From the NCBI RefSeq assembly GCF_026410195.1, contig NZ_JAPMLM010000058.1:62001-126000 (forward strand): a DNA stretch of 64,000 nt, given 5' to 3'. Below, piece by piece: positions 18,013-27,313 of this stretch. The notes under the pieces were generated by a model. It was not told the origin of the DNA. It did no database searches and saw only the letters and a program-made list of their open reading frames with translations. The position numbers and the translations under genes are program-made. Position 1 is the first letter of the stretch. The number at the start of each line of letters is the position of its first letter. This DNA is from Xanthomarina sp. F2636L (GTDB lineage: Bacteria > Bacteroidota > Bacteroidia > Flavobacteriales > Flavobacteriaceae).

Positions 18013-18321
18013 CTACATCAACATGCAATCTACAGAATCGGCAATGATGTGAATAACCAAGCCTAAACCAATTAATCTTGTTTTCTTAGGAAGTAATAAA
18101 AGCACATAAACTACCATGGCGTAATAACTGTGTAATGGATGAAAATTAATACTACATCTATTTGGATCAAACATGGGAGTAGCAAGTAAATGATCTAAGT
18201 CTATTAGCATACCACAAATCATGATAAGATAAGCCATTTTCCATTGTTTTTTAAAAAAGAAAATGGCAACTGCTAAAGGCAATAAAAAGTGTATCCCATA
18301 ATGTACAATAGGTTGCAACAT
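18013..18321 (-). CDS. DUF6122 family small membrane protein
   Basis: A 102-residue protein with four predicted membrane segments. The motifs M-L-I-D-L-D-H-L-L, F-H-P-L-H-S-Y and I-H-I-I-A-D-S-V-D are rich in His and Asp, resembling the membrane metal-dependent hydrolase superfamily (YdjM/DUF457), although the protein is shorter. Its start codon overlaps the stop of the upstream WbqC-like gene by one base, indicating translational coupling. Activity unproven. Confidence 0.75.
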   Translation of the reverse strand: MLQPIVHYGIHFLLPLAVAIFFFKKQWKMAYLIMICGMLIDLDHLLATPMFDPNRCSINFHPLHSYYAMVVYVLLLLPKKTRLIGLGLVIHIIADSVDCMLM

Positions 18322-18941
18322 TATATATGTTTGAATTGATTTTCTAAATAAATTGAAGCATTAGGACCTTCGTTAAATAACAAATCTAAAACACTTAAAT
18401 TTGATATAAAACCATGCTTATCGTTAAATACTTGCATGTAAAAATCGAAGTTATATAATGGCTCTTTTCTAGCGTTTGTTAAATGTCTAAAATCGGTTTT
18501 ACCTTCTAACGATTTCTCATAGATTTTAGTTTTAGAACTATTTAATTCTAGTTGTAAACAATCGAAAATCACATCCAAACAAGCCATGTTAAAATCTAAA
18601 AGTTTTTCTGCTTTTTTAGTGAAAAGAGGTTGGAAATCATCTTCGTAAAACTCAAAGAAAGGAGATGTCCTATAAGCTGTTTCTATAGATTTCCAATGAA
18701 TGGCTTGCCAGCTTTCATTATTGTAAATCTTAATATCTCGATATTTTTGTCTTTCTTTTTGGGTGTGGATAATAGGAATACTTAACTGTAAATTCCCATT
18801 AGCTCCATAAATATACGTTCTGTTTCTATAGGTTTGCTTTTGATAGTTATCGTCCATTTCAAACGTTACTTGGTCTGATTGAACCATAGCAGCAACATGT
18901 GCAATGTTTGGAAAATATGTTGGATGGATTAAAACGTCCAT
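18321..18941 (-). CDS. WbqC-like family protein
   Basis: A 206-residue protein beginning with H-P-T-Y-F-P-N, followed by R-N-R-T-Y-I and a central W-K-S-I-E-T-A-Y-R, all conserved in WbqC-like proteins. Some members are linked to O-antigen or sugar-modification loci, others sit next to lepB in Bacteroidota, as here. The exact reaction is unknown. It is 64 bases downstream of lepB, in the same direction, and overlaps the following DUF6122 gene by one base. Confidence 0.85.
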   Translation of the reverse strand: MDVLIHPTYFPNIAHVAAMVQSDQVTFEMDDNYQKQTYRNRTYIYGANGNLQLSIPIIHTQKERQKYRDIKIYNNESWQAIHWKSIETAYRTSPFFEFYEDDFQPLFTKKAEKLLDFNMACLDVIFDCLQLELNSSKTKIYEKSLEGKTDFRHLTNARKEPLYNFDFYMQVFNDKHGFISNLSVLDLLFNEGPNASIYLENQFKHI

Positions 18942-19005
18942 TAGTTTAGTTGTTTGAAGTTAGGTTTTTTTAAAATATTCAGCCAAACGTCTTTAAGCCT
19001 AACAA

Positions 19006-20583
19006 CTAACTATTTGCTTTTTTATGCTTTCTCCACTTGTTAAAACCGAATAAAACAGCTAATGCAATTAAAAACGGAATTATATAAGATACAGGTTTTC
19101 CACTTCCGTGAACCGTAGTGAAAAATCTGTCCCAACGTGGTTTTCCAAATCTATCCCAACTCATCCAGATAAATACTGGTTTTCCTACCACATGGTCAAA
19201 TGGTACAAATCCCCAAGATCTAGCATCTTGAGAGTTATGACGGTTGTCTCCCATCATCCAGTAGTAATCGTTTTTAAAAGTATAAGAGGTTGCTACTTCT
19301 CCATTAATAAAAATTTGATTTCCCTTTATTTGAAGTGTATTATTCTCATATTCTGTAATAACTCTTTTATATAAAGGCAAAACATTTAAATCTAAATCAA
19401 TTGTTGCACCAGCTTCAGGGATGTAAAGTGGACCAAAAAAATCATTGTTCCAATGGTAGTTTGGATCGTGAGGAAACACGCTAGCTTCACGCTGTCCTTT
19501 TTCTCGTTTTAAAGATTCGACACTTGCAACGTTTGGATGATCTTTAAACTGATTTAAGGTCTCATCTGTTATTCCAGGAAAATAACTTATAGAATAATCT
19601 TGATTGTATTGTGGCAAATCAGTAATATCATATCTTTTAGTTAATTGATCGTTATTGAAAGGACCGTTTTTAGTTTCAATTTTATAAGAAAACTGCAGTT
19701 TAGCTCTATCTGGTAATTCATTTTGTTTCCCATTAATATAAACATAACCATCTCGAACTTCTAGTGAATCTCCAGGTAATCCAACGGCACGTTTTACATA
19801 GTTTGTTTTCTTATCGATAGGTTTATAGCGATTTCTATCTGTATAACGCATATTTAGCATGGTATCTACAGGCCAGTTAAACACAACAATATCATTGCGC
19901 TTTATGTTTTGAAAACCAGGAATACGCATATAAGGTAAAGACAGCTTATTAACAAAGGCTGTGTTTTTTTTCTCTAAATGATCGTTATACAAATAAGATT
20001 TCTTTTTTATAAAAGGAATGGTATCATGAACCATTGGTGCAGCAATAGTAGTCATTGGTACTCGAGGCCCATAATGAAATTTACTTACAAAGAGAAAATC
20101 TCCTACCAATAAGGATTTCTCTAATGATGATGTTGGAATGGTATAAGGTTGAATAAAATATGTATGGACAATGGTAGCAGCTACAATAGCAAAAAGAATG
20201 GAACTCACCCAATCTCCTGCTGAAGTTCGAGGGTGTAAACTTCTGTCTTTAACATGTTCAAGATCTAAAACATAATTAAGGTAATAATTATAAAAGCCTA
20301 AGGTTAAGATTGCCAGAACAGTATCTTTTGTCGTGTTTTTTCCAAAACTTCTAGCAGTTTCAACCCAAACTACAGGAAACATTATAAGATTTACAATAGG
20401 TAAGAAAAGTAAAATAGTCCACCACCAAGGTCTATTAATTATTTTCATTAAAATAACAGCATTGTAAACTGGAACAAAAGCTTCCCAAGCTTGTCTACCA
20501 GCTTTTATATATAATTTCCAAGTTCCTAATCCATGAATTATTTGAATAATTATTAGGAAAATAAACAATTGCGTTAAGGTCAT
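19006..20583 (-). CDS. lepB: signal peptidase I, long Bacteroidota form
   Basis: A 525-residue membrane protease that removes signal peptides. Three or four hydrophobic helices in the first 145 residues form an N-terminal module, beginning with a segment like DUF5684. The nucleophile is Ser153 in I-P-T-S-S-L, and the general base Lys264 lies in V-K-R-A-V-G-L-P-G-D. The C-terminal box M-G-D-N-R-H-N-S-Q-D-A-R-S-W-G is intact. A large insert of over 120 residues between the Lys motif and that box, plus a C-terminal helix near 503-517, is typical of the phylum. It is the likely enzyme for the many signal peptides in this window. Confidence 0.95.
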   Translation of the reverse strand: MTLTQLFIFLIIIQIIHGLGTWKLYIKAGRQAWEAFVPVYNAVILMKIINRPWWWTILLFLPIVNLIMFPVVWVETARSFGKNTTKDTVLAILTLGFYNYYLNYVLDLEHVKDRSLHPRTSAGDWVSSILFAIVAATIVHTYFIQPYTIPTSSLEKSLLVGDFLFVSKFHYGPRVPMTTIAAPMVHDTIPFIKKKSYLYNDHLEKKNTAFVNKLSLPYMRIPGFQNIKRNDIVVFNWPVDTMLNMRYTDRNRYKPIDKKTNYVKRAVGLPGDSLEVRDGYVYINGKQNELPDRAKLQFSYKIETKNGPFNNDQLTKRYDITDLPQYNQDYSISYFPGITDETLNQFKDHPNVASVESLKREKGQREASVFPHDPNYHWNNDFFGPLYIPEAGATIDLDLNVLPLYKRVITEYENNTLQIKGNQIFINGEVATSYTFKNDYYWMMGDNRHNSQDARSWGFVPFDHVVGKPVFIWMSWDRFGKPRWDRFFTTVHGSGKPVSYIIPFLIALAVLFGFNKWRKHKKANS

Positions 20584-20647
20584 AGTTTTGTCTTTTGTTT
20601 TTTTATTAGTGCAAAATCACTAAAAAATGTTACTTATTATGTAAGTG

Positions 20648-21349
20648 TTAACCAATATTTAACACATCATTCATGGTGAAAACTCCTGTTTTTCCCACAA
20701 TCCATTCTGCAGCTACAATAGCTCCAAGAGCAAACCCTTCTCTAGTGTGCGCTGTGTGTGTTATGGTTATAGTATCTGTTTTACTTGTATAGTCTATAGC
20801 ATGTGTTCCAGGAACATTTTCTAATCGTTTGGCTGTAATAGGAATGCTATTTTCCTTGGTTTTGTTTAGTAGCCATTTGTTGTATTCTTGATGTTCTGAT
20901 ATAATTCCTTCTGCCAAGGTTATAGCTGTGCCACTTGGTGCATCTAGCTTTTGCGTATGATGAATTTCTTCAATAGAAACCTGATATTGTTTCAATTGGT
21001 TCATCATTTTTGCTAGATGTTTGTTTAGTTCAAAAAAAATGTTGACTCCTAAGCTAAAATTTGAAGCATAAATAAAAGAGCCCTTATTTTCAAGACAAAG
21101 TTGTACAGCATGTTCGTAATTATTTAACCAGCCTGTTGTTCCAGAAATAACAGGAACTCCTGATTTTAGACACTTTGCAATATTAAAAAAGGCAGCTTTT
21201 GGTACGCTGAAGTCAATAGCAACATCAGCTTGAGAAATATCGTAACCATCCTCATCATTGGTTTTTATTACAATTTCATGTCCACGTCGTAAAGCAATTT
21301 CTTCAATTGTTTTACCCATTCTTCCATAACCAAGCAATGCAATTTTCAT
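20648..21349 (-). CDS. dapB: 4-hydroxy-tetrahydrodipicolinate reductase
   Basis: A 233-residue enzyme of the lysine and diaminopimelate pathway. The dinucleotide-binding motif is G-Y-G-R-M-G-K near residue 7, and the catalytic and substrate region E-I-H-H-T-Q-K-L-D-A-P-S-G-T-A lies near 129. It is short compared with the E. coli enzyme (273), which is usual for Bacteroidota. It lies between DUF5683 and lepB in a leftward series starting at parA; the 3-base gap from the DUF5683 gene suggests cotranscription. Confidence 0.95.
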   Translation of the reverse strand: MKIALLGYGRMGKTIEEIALRRGHEIVIKTNDEDGYDISQADVAIDFSVPKAAFFNIAKCLKSGVPVISGTTGWLNNYEHAVQLCLENKGSFIYASNFSLGVNIFFELNKHLAKMMNQLKQYQVSIEEIHHTQKLDAPSGTAITLAEGIISEHQEYNKWLLNKTKENSIPITAKRLENVPGTHAIDYTSKTDTITITHTAHTREGFALGAIVAAEWIVGKTGVFTMNDVLNIG

Positions 21350-21352
21350 GAA

Positions 21353-21955
21353 CTAGAATTTGAAATTTAATGTTAGACCTAGATCTCCGGTATTATCGTA
21401 TTCATTTAATTTATAATGAGGTTTTAGAGATAAGTTATCATCTACATTATATTGAAGTAAATGTGCATCTACATTGGCATCAATAATGTTTAAGGCGTAA
21501 ATAGCGATGGTAACCAATAGCGAAATTTCTCTGTTTCTACCAAAGTTTTTTTGTGCTTCCTGTAAGCCATCTGTAGTAACGGTTCCAAAAAACTCATCAT
21601 CTTCAAAACCGGCTAATCGTCTTTTATAGGCATCTCTATAACGGTTGTATTCTTTGTTGTTATCTATGTAGAAATAAAGTCCAACTCCCAAACCAGCATA
21701 GACAATAGGTATTTTCCAGTATTTTTTATTGTAAGCTTGGCCTAAACCAGGTAGGACAGCAGAATAGAAAGCAGCACGAGCAGGAGATAAAGGGTCTATA
21801 GGGTCTTGAATTATAGATCCTGCTTCCACAACCAACTCTTCTGTTGGAATGTTGTTTTCGTTCTTTTTCTTATCTTTTTTCTTGTCTTCTTGTGCAACAG
21901 TAGATAGACAAAACACAAGAAAAAAAACAGCTAGTATGACAAGTTTATTTGGCAC
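21353..21955 (-). CDS. DUF5683 family envelope protein
   Basis: A 200-residue protein with an N-terminal signal peptide or membrane anchor (to about residue 21) and a lysine-rich stretch. The DUF5683 core follows: A-A-F-Y-S-A-V-L-P-G-L-G-Q-A-Y-N-K-K-Y-W-K-I-P near 64, with two or three hydrophobic segments. Function unknown. It overlaps the end of parB by 11 bases, so it is translated with the partition genes. This parA-parB-DUF5683-dapB-lepB order is common in flavobacteria. Confidence 0.85.
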   Translation of the reverse strand: MPNKLVILAVFFLVFCLSTVAQEDKKKDKKKNENNIPTEELVVEAGSIIQDPIDPLSPARAAFYSAVLPGLGQAYNKKYWKIPIVYAGLGVGLYFYIDNNKEYNRYRDAYKRRLAGFEDDEFFGTVTTDGLQEAQKNFGRNREISLLVTIAIYALNIIDANVDAHLLQYNVDDNLSLKPHYKLNEYDNTGDLGLTLNFKF

Positions 21956-22844
21956 CCTTTATTAGTTTTAACATACGTTTAAAATCTTCTTCGGAATGAA
22001 ATGGAATTGTAATATTCCCTTTGCCATTCTTAGAAACTTTAACGCTAATTTTATGTCCAAAGTATTCAGAAAAATCTTGAGTTCCTTTTTTTATGAAATT
22101 GGGGATTTCTAGTTTTTCTGGAACCTCTATTGTTTTCTTGTTTTGGTAGGTCTTAACCAAAGCTTCTGTGTCTCTAACAGATAATTTGTTTGAAATAATT
22201 TTTTCGTAAATATCAAGTTGAATGTTTTGATCTTCAATATTGATGATGGCTCTTCCATGACCCATGGAAATAAAACCATCTCTCATACCAGTTTGAATAA
22301 TAGGATCTAACCTTAATAAACGTAAATAATTAGCAATGGTTGAGCGTTTTTTTCCAACACGTTCACTCATTTGCTCTTGCGTTAAGTTAATTTCATCAAT
22401 TAATCTTTGGTAAGATAAAGCAATTTCAATTGGATCTAAATCTTGACGTTGAATATTTTCAACCAAAGCCATTTCTAAAGATTCTTGATCATTTGCAATA
22501 CGAATGTATGCTGGAATGGTTTTTAAGCCAATTAATTTGGAAGCTCTAAAACGTCTTTCTCCAGAAACTAATTGAAACTTATTAAATTCAAGCTTCCTAA
22601 CAGTTATTGGTTGAATAACACCTAATTCTTTGATAGAAGATGCTAGTTCTAATAAAGTTTCTTCATTAAAATTAGTTCTTGGTTGAAACGGGTTGATATC
22701 AATAGTTTCTATGTCTAATTCAACAATACTACCAATAACCTTATCTGCATTTTTATCTTGTACAGATGATATGTCGTTTGAAGGGTCTTTTAAAAGAGCC
22801 GATAATCCTCTTCCTAAAGCCTGTTTTTTTGTTGCCTTCGCCAT
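21945..22844 (-). CDS. parB: chromosome partitioning protein ParB
   Basis: A 299-residue CTP-dependent DNA clamp. The N-terminus has G-R-G-L-S-A-L-L, the ParA-interaction motif. The ParB/Srx nucleotide-binding domain carries N-P-F-Q-P-R and G-E-R-R-F-R-A (boxes I and II), followed by the helix-turn-helix (T-Q-E-Q-M-S-E-R-V-G-K-K-R-S-T-I) that reads parS. It starts 2 bases after the parA stop. I saw no parS palindrome in the window. Confidence 0.95.
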   Translation of the reverse strand: MAKATKKQALGRGLSALLKDPSNDISSVQDKNADKVIGSIVELDIETIDINPFQPRTNFNEETLLELASSIKELGVIQPITVRKLEFNKFQLVSGERRFRASKLIGLKTIPAYIRIANDQESLEMALVENIQRQDLDPIEIALSYQRLIDEINLTQEQMSERVGKKRSTIANYLRLLRLDPIIQTGMRDGFISMGHGRAIINIEDQNIQLDIYEKIISNKLSVRDTEALVKTYQNKKTIEVPEKLEIPNFIKKGTQDFSEYFGHKISVKVSKNGKGNITIPFHSEEDFKRMLKLIKGAK

Positions 22845-22846
22845 TT

Positions 22847-23611
22847 TTAGGAGTTTTTAATAATAAGTTCTTTTGCCAAACTTAAGTAATTAGAAGCGCC
22901 TTTGCTACTTGCGTCATAGTTTATAATACTTTCTCCATAGCTTGGAGCTTCACTTAAACGAACATTTCTTTGAATAATGGTTTGAAATACCATATCGTTA
23001 AAATGCTTTTGGACTTCTTCAACCACTTGATTGGATAGACGTAAACGCGAATCGTACATAGTTAACAATAAGCCTTCAATATCTAAGGTTTGATTATGTA
23101 TTTTTTGAACACTTTTAATGGTGTTTAAAAGTTTTCCTAAGCCTTCTAATGCAAAATATTCACATTGAATTGGAATAATTACAGAGTCTGAGGCTGTTAG
23201 GGCGTTTAATGTTAATAACCCTAGAGAAGGTGCGCAATCTATTAGAATAAAATCATAGTCATTCTTAATATCTTGTAATGCTTTTTTAAGCATATATTCA
23301 CGTTCTTCCTTGTCTACTAATTCAATTTCTATAGCTACTAAATCTATATGCGATGGAATTACGTCCAGATTTGGTGAGCTGGTTTTTAAAATAGAATCTT
23401 TGGCATTGCTAGAATGTTCCAACAATTGGTAGGTACCAACGTCTACTGTATCTACATCTATTCCTAATCCTGAAGTCGCATTGGCTTGTGGGTCTGCATC
23501 TATTAAAAGTACTTTCTTTTCAAGTACTCCAAGAGAAGCAGCTAAATTTATTGAGGTTGTTGTTTTTCCAACGCCACCTTTTTGATTAGCAATTGCTATG
23601 ATTTTACCCAT
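22847..23611 (-). CDS. parA: chromosome partitioning ATPase ParA
   Basis: A 254-residue Walker-type ATPase. The deviant Walker A motif K-G-G-V-G-K-T-T lies at about 10-17 with the signature first Lys, and D-A-D-P-Q-A-N follows near 39. It forms a dynamic nucleoid-bound pattern that moves ParB-parS complexes. It is the first gene of a tight leftward series with parB, DUF5683 and dapB. A terminator from the upstream outer-membrane gene lies in the 123-base gap before it. Confidence 0.96.
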   Translation of the reverse strand: MGKIIAIANQKGGVGKTTTSINLAASLGVLEKKVLLIDADPQANATSGLGIDVDTVDVGTYQLLEHSSNAKDSILKTSSPNLDVIPSHIDLVAIEIELVDKEEREYMLKKALQDIKNDYDFILIDCAPSLGLLTLNALTASDSVIIPIQCEYFALEGLGKLLNTIKSVQKIHNQTLDIEGLLLTMYDSRLRLSNQVVEEVQKHFNDMVFQTIIQRNVRLSEAPSYGESIINYDASSKGASNYLSLAKELIIKNS

Positions 23612-23680
23612 TAATGATTTGGTTTTTTATAACCGTAAAAATACAATTATTTGTGAGTTTAAAAAACGTAACTTGTTAAC

Positions 23681-23708
23681 AAAAAAGTCGCTTCTTCAAG
23701 CGACTTTT
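23681..23708 (-). terminator. terminator after the outer-membrane barrel gene
   Basis: On the minus strand the stem AAAAGTCGCTT / AAGCGACTTTT with a four-base loop runs into six Ts. It separates the barrel gene from parA. Confidence 0.88.
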
Positions 23709-23734
23709 ATCTTACTAGAAGTTTTTATTAAAAA

Positions 23735-24889
23735 TTAAAACACATATGTTGCTTTTAATTGAAAGCCAGACATTTTATAATAACCTTCTATTCTGCTTAA
23801 GTTATCGGTAGAAACAACTTCAAATTTGTTTTCTGGTTGATATGTTAAATTAAAATCTATTTTTTGTTTTCCAAAGTGAATATATGAACCGATACCAAGG
23901 TTATAAGCTAATTTATTAGTAGAATCAAAATTTATTAATTGCGCTCCAAACACGGCATCTTGAACAGAAACACTAGACATGGAATTAAAAATAAACCCAC
24001 CATTAAACCCTATGTAAGGGCTAAACGTTTTACTAATGTTATTAAAAGTATATCGTGTTCCAATCATTCCGGTGATATAAGATAGTTCAGATTTTAAATG
24101 AATTAAATTCTCACTAGAATTAAACTTTTTTGGTAAAGAATAATCTACTAAAATTATAAATCCTAAACGCTTCTCTAGCATATTTGTGTTAAAATATACC
24201 TGAGCTCCAATTACTGGTGTTCCATAATTATTAGAAACCCCTGGAGATAAATCGTCAAAAGTAGTATTTAAGAAGCTATAGCCTATATTTACACCAATTT
24301 CAATAATTTCTGAAGGTGCATTTGCAAGTTCAATAATGTTTGTTGCAAACTGGGTGTCTTCACTTAAATTACAGGTGTTAAAAGTTTCAACAACATCTTT
24401 TAAAACACTAATTGAAATAGATTGATTTTTATTATAAGCAAGTTCTTGCGCTTCTTGACATTTATTAACAAAAACCGAAAGAGTTGCATAGTCAAATCTA
24501 TTTAAGGTTTTTTCATCAATTACAACTCTTGGAATTTCCTTTAAACCATATTCTTCATTTTCTAAAAAATAATTTTTCCCACTTTTATAAAGCGATAAGG
24601 TGCTTTTGCTAACTTCTTCTAAAAGATATAAGCTTTTTTTATATTGTCTTGTTTTGTAGTTAACATTATTTTTTCTGAGGCTTACAACATCATTTAAAGA
24701 AATGTCTGTCTTGTCATTATTTGCCGTTTTAGTTTTTAATCCAACAATAAAATCTTCTGTATTGTATTCAAAACTTACTTTATCAAATTGTTTTTTGGAG
24801 CCATCTTTAAAAGTAATGGTCGAAGAATTATTTTGTGCAAACCCATAGGTAGAACATAAAATTAAGTAGATTAGGATTGTTTTTTTCAT
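23735..24889 (-). CDS. outer-membrane beta-barrel protein of unknown function
   Basis: A 384-residue protein with a signal peptide cleaved after F-A-Q (about 19). The N-terminal part (20-175) begins with short repeats like F-K-D-G-S-K-K and is helical later. From about 193 onward come alternating strands ending in Y-K-M-S-G-F-Q-L-K-A-T-Y-V-F, a C-terminal aromatic strand typical of outer-membrane barrels, about 8 strands. No family was recognised beyond outer-membrane beta-barrel. It is divergent from nirK but ends in its own terminator, and its relation to denitrification is unknown. Confidence 0.65.
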   Translation of the reverse strand: MKKTILIYLILCSTYGFAQNNSSTITFKDGSKKQFDKVSFEYNTEDFIVGLKTKTANNDKTDISLNDVVSLRKNNVNYKTRQYKKSLYLLEEVSKSTLSLYKSGKNYFLENEEYGLKEIPRVVIDEKTLNRFDYATLSVFVNKCQEAQELAYNKNQSISISVLKDVVETFNTCNLSEDTQFATNIIELANAPSEIIEIGVNIGYSFLNTTFDDLSPGVSNNYGTPVIGAQVYFNTNMLEKRLGFIILVDYSLPKKFNSSENLIHLKSELSYITGMIGTRYTFNNISKTFSPYIGFNGGFIFNSMSSVSVQDAVFGAQLINFDSTNKLAYNLGIGSYIHFGKQKIDFNLTYQPENKFEVVSTDNLSRIEGYYKMSGFQLKATYVF

Positions 24890-24914
24890 ATTATTTTTTT
24901 ATTTTTTAATGGTT

Positions 24915-24922
24915 CAAAGATA
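24915..24922 (-). promoter_or_regulatory. -7 element for the outer-membrane barrel gene
   Basis: On the minus strand TATCTTTG matches TAnnTTTG, 25 bases before the ATG at 24889. No TTG box at standard spacing was seen. Confidence 0.45.
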
Positions 24923-24979
24923 TTATTTCCAAAAGCTAATTTCATGATTTTTGTCATATTTTCGCTAAGTTTATACGCA

Positions 24980-24987
24980 TATATTTG
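24980..24987 (+). promoter_or_regulatory. -7 element of the nirK promoter
   Basis: TATATTTG matches TAnnTTTG. Transcription would start near 24993, a few bases before the palindromic site at 25001-25016, so a protein bound there would block initiation or early elongation. Confidence 0.6.
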
Positions 24988-25000
24988 CAGTGTAACAATT

Positions 25001-25016
25001 AGGATTAATTTGTCCG
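25001..25016 (+). promoter_or_regulatory. putative Rrf2/NsrR operator before nirK
   Basis: AGGATTAATTTGTCCG, followed by AATTAAG, is one of three copies of an RGGA-N8-TCCG site in this window; the others lie before ric (32021-32036) and rrf2 (32555-32570). Position just after the -7 element suits repression. The regulator is inferred to be the Rrf2 protein encoded at 32076-32510. Confidence 0.6.
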
Positions 25017-25057
25017 AATTAAGAACTGAATTAATAAATCACTAAAAATTATTTTTT

Positions 25058-26527
25058 ATGAAAACAAACCAAAAATCAAAAAGAAAATTTAGATTAGTAA
25101 GGAATATGGCTTTACTAATAACACCTATCTTTTTTGTAGCTTGTTTAAACGACAAGAAAGAAGAGAAAGTAAATGCAGCTGAAATTCCAGTAAATCAAGA
25201 GATGATGGCCGAATTAACTTCGCCACCAAACGTTCCAACACCCGTAGGAGCAAGAAAAGCGAAAAAGCTTAAAGTGAATATGGAAATACTAGAAGAAGAA
25301 GGCGAAATGACGGACGGTGTGCGCTACAACTATTGGACATTTGGAGGTTCTGTACCAGGAAGTTTTATTAGAACTCGAGTAGGTGATGAAGTAGAGTTTA
25401 CATTATCGAATCACCCCGATAACAAGTTGCCGCATAATATTGATTTACATGCCGTAACTGGACCAGGTGGAGGCGCTGAGTCTTCTTTCGTAGCTCCAGG
25501 TTTTGAAAAAACGTTTTCTTTTAAAACGTTAAATCCAGGGCTTTTTGTTTACCATTGTGCTACAGCACCAGTTGGGATGCATATTGCAAACGGAATGTAT
25601 GGTTTAATTTTAGTTGAACCAGAAGGAGGTTTACCACCTGTAGATAAAGAATATTATATTATGCAAGGTGATTTCTATACCAAAGGAAAAAATGGTGAAA
25701 GAGGATTACAACCTTTCGATATGCAGAAAGCAGTTGATGAAAATGCAGATTACGTGGTGTTTAACGGTAGTGTTGATGGTTTAACAGGCGATAATGCTAT
25801 TACTGCCAAAGTAGGAGAAACTGTAAGACTTTATGTTGGTAATGGTGGACCAAACCTAGTATCATCATTCCATGTTATTGGCGAAATATTTGATAAAGTA
25901 TATGTTGAAGGTGGCGATTTAATTAACGAAAATATCCAAACAACACTTATCCCTGCAGGAGGTGCTGCTATTGTAGAGTTCCGTGTAGACGTTCCTGGGT
26001 CACTTGTTTTAGTAGATCACTCTATTTTTAGAGCTTTTAATAAGGGTGCGTTAGGAATTTTAAATGTTGAAGGAGAAGAAGATGAGAAAATCTATTCAGG
26101 TGAAACATATGAAGGTATCTACCATCCGGAAGGCCCTGGTATTCAAAGTATGCCTACAACAGATGAAATTGTAGAATCTGAAGTTCCAGCAAAATCATTT
26201 GAGGAGCAAATGGAATATGGTAAACAAGTATATATGCAAACCTGTTTTGCTTGTCACCAAGGTGAAGGTCAAGGGATTCCTAATGCGTTTCCTCCATTGG
26301 CAAAATCAGATTACTTAAATGCTGATGTTAATCGTGCCATTAGTGCGGTAGTAAATGGGTTAAGTGGAGAAATAACTGTAAACGGAAAAACTTATAATAG
26401 TGTTATGACGAGACAGATGATTTCTTCAGAAGAGGTTGCAAATGTATTAACTTACGTTTACAATAGCTGGGGTAACAATAAACAAGTTGTTACAACAGAG
26501 ATGGTTAATAAAGTAAAAAATAAATAA
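25058..26527 (+). CDS. nirK: copper nitrite reductase fused to C-terminal cytochrome c domain
   Basis: A 489-residue lipoprotein-like protein (signal peptide ending V-A-C, Cys29) that reduces nitrite to nitric oxide in the periplasm. The two cupredoxin domains hold all expected ligands: His126, Asp129 and His131 (H-N-I-D-L-H), His166-Cys167, His175, Met180 (type 1 and type 2 copper), His272 in S-F-H-V-I-G-E (catalytic) and His321. A cytochrome c domain follows at about 380-480, with C-F-A-C-H at 396-400, giving an internal electron donor. This NirK-cytochrome c fusion is known in other bacteria. The operon continues with nirV, SCO and porin genes. A TAnnTTTG promoter and a candidate Rrf2 operator precede it. 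Confidence 0.96.
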   Translation: MKTNQKSKRKFRLVRNMALLITPIFFVACLNDKKEEKVNAAEIPVNQEMMAELTSPPNVPTPVGARKAKKLKVNMEILEEEGEMTDGVRYNYWTFGGSVPGSFIRTRVGDEVEFTLSNHPDNKLPHNIDLHAVTGPGGGAESSFVAPGFEKTFSFKTLNPGLFVYHCATAPVGMHIANGMYGLILVEPEGGLPPVDKEYYIMQGDFYTKGKNGERGLQPFDMQKAVDENADYVVFNGSVDGLTGDNAITAKVGETVRLYVGNGGPNLVSSFHVIGEIFDKVYVEGGDLINENIQTTLIPAGGAAIVEFRVDVPGSLVLVDHSIFRAFNKGALGILNVEGEEDEKIYSGETYEGIYHPEGPGIQSMPTTDEIVESEVPAKSFEEQMEYGKQVYMQTCFACHQGEGQGIPNAFPPLAKSDYLNADVNRAISAVVNGLSGEITVNGKTYNSVMTRQMISSEEVANVLTYVYNSWGNNKQVVTTEMVNKVKNK

Positions 26528-26536
26528 ATTTTAATT

Positions 26537-27313
26537 ATGAAAACCAAAGTCTTTAGCTTGTTATTAACGTGTTTAGTTTTTCAAACTTTTATGTTTGGAC
26601 AAGCTAAAGAAATGGTTCTCATAGAAGGTAGTCGCTATTTACCACTTTACGGAAGGGATTCTACAGTAGTTGCTGTCAAGGATTTTAAAATGGATGTGTA
26701 TCCAGTAAGTGTTGAAGAATATATGACTTTTTTAAAAGATAATCCGAAATGGCGAAAGTCTAATGTTAAAGGATTATTTGCAGACAAAAGTTACTTGTCT
26801 AACTGGGAATCCGATTTAAAAATGAATGAATCTGTTAACCCAAATAGTCCAATTACAAATGTATCTTGGTTTGCAGCTAAAGCTTACTGCGAATGCCAAG
26901 ACAAACGTTTACCAACTGTTGATGAGTGGGAATATGCTGCTATGGCAGACGAAACTACTAAAGATGCTAGAGTTAAACCAGATTATAACGCACGGATTTT
27001 ATCTTGGTACGAAGAACCTCGTAAAGAACTTATTATTGGTGATAGCCCAAAAAATATATGGGGAGTTTACGATTTGCACGGCTTAGTGTGGGAGTGGACT
27101 CTAGATTTTAATTCGGTATTAATCACTGGAGAATCAAGAAAAGATACCGATAAGGACAGTAATTTGTTTTGTGGTAGTGCGTCCATAAATGCTACCGATT
27201 TAATGAATTATGCAGCCTTTATGCGTTATGCGATTAGAGGAAGTTTGCAAGCAAAAAATTCTATGAAAAACTTAGGTTTTCGTTGTGTAAAGGATGTAAA
27301 TGAATTAAAATAA
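26537..27313 (+). CDS. nirV: NirV-like formylglycine-generating-enzyme-fold protein
   Basis: A 258-residue secreted protein (signal peptide to about 22) with the SUMF1/FGE-sulfatase fold: P-V-S-V-E-E-Y near 56, N-V-S-W-F-A-A-K-A-Y-C near 110, R-L-P-T-V-D-E-W-E-Y-A-A near 125, G-V-Y-D-L-H-G-L-V-W-E-W near 174, and G-F-R-C-V near 250. NirV proteins are SUMF1-like partners encoded next to nirK in several denitrifiers, and their role is not settled. It lies 9 bases after nirK and abuts the SCO gene. The symbol is based on fold plus position. Confidence 0.85.
   Translation: MKTKVFSLLLTCLVFQTFMFGQAKEMVLIEGSRYLPLYGRDSTVVAVKDFKMDVYPVSVEEYMTFLKDNPKWRKSNVKGLFADKSYLSNWESDLKMNESVNPNSPITNVSWFAAKAYCECQDKRLPTVDEWEYAAMADETTKDARVKPDYNARILSWYEEPRKELIIGDSPKNIWGVYDLHGLVWEWTLDFNSVLITGESRKDTDKDSNLFCGSASINATDLMNYAAFMRYAIRGSLQAKNSMKNLGFRCVKDVNELK

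Noticed and set aside
21945-23611. parS site near parAB
   Set aside because: I looked for a 16-base GTTTCACGTGAAAC-type palindrome near the partition genes and elsewhere in the window and saw none.
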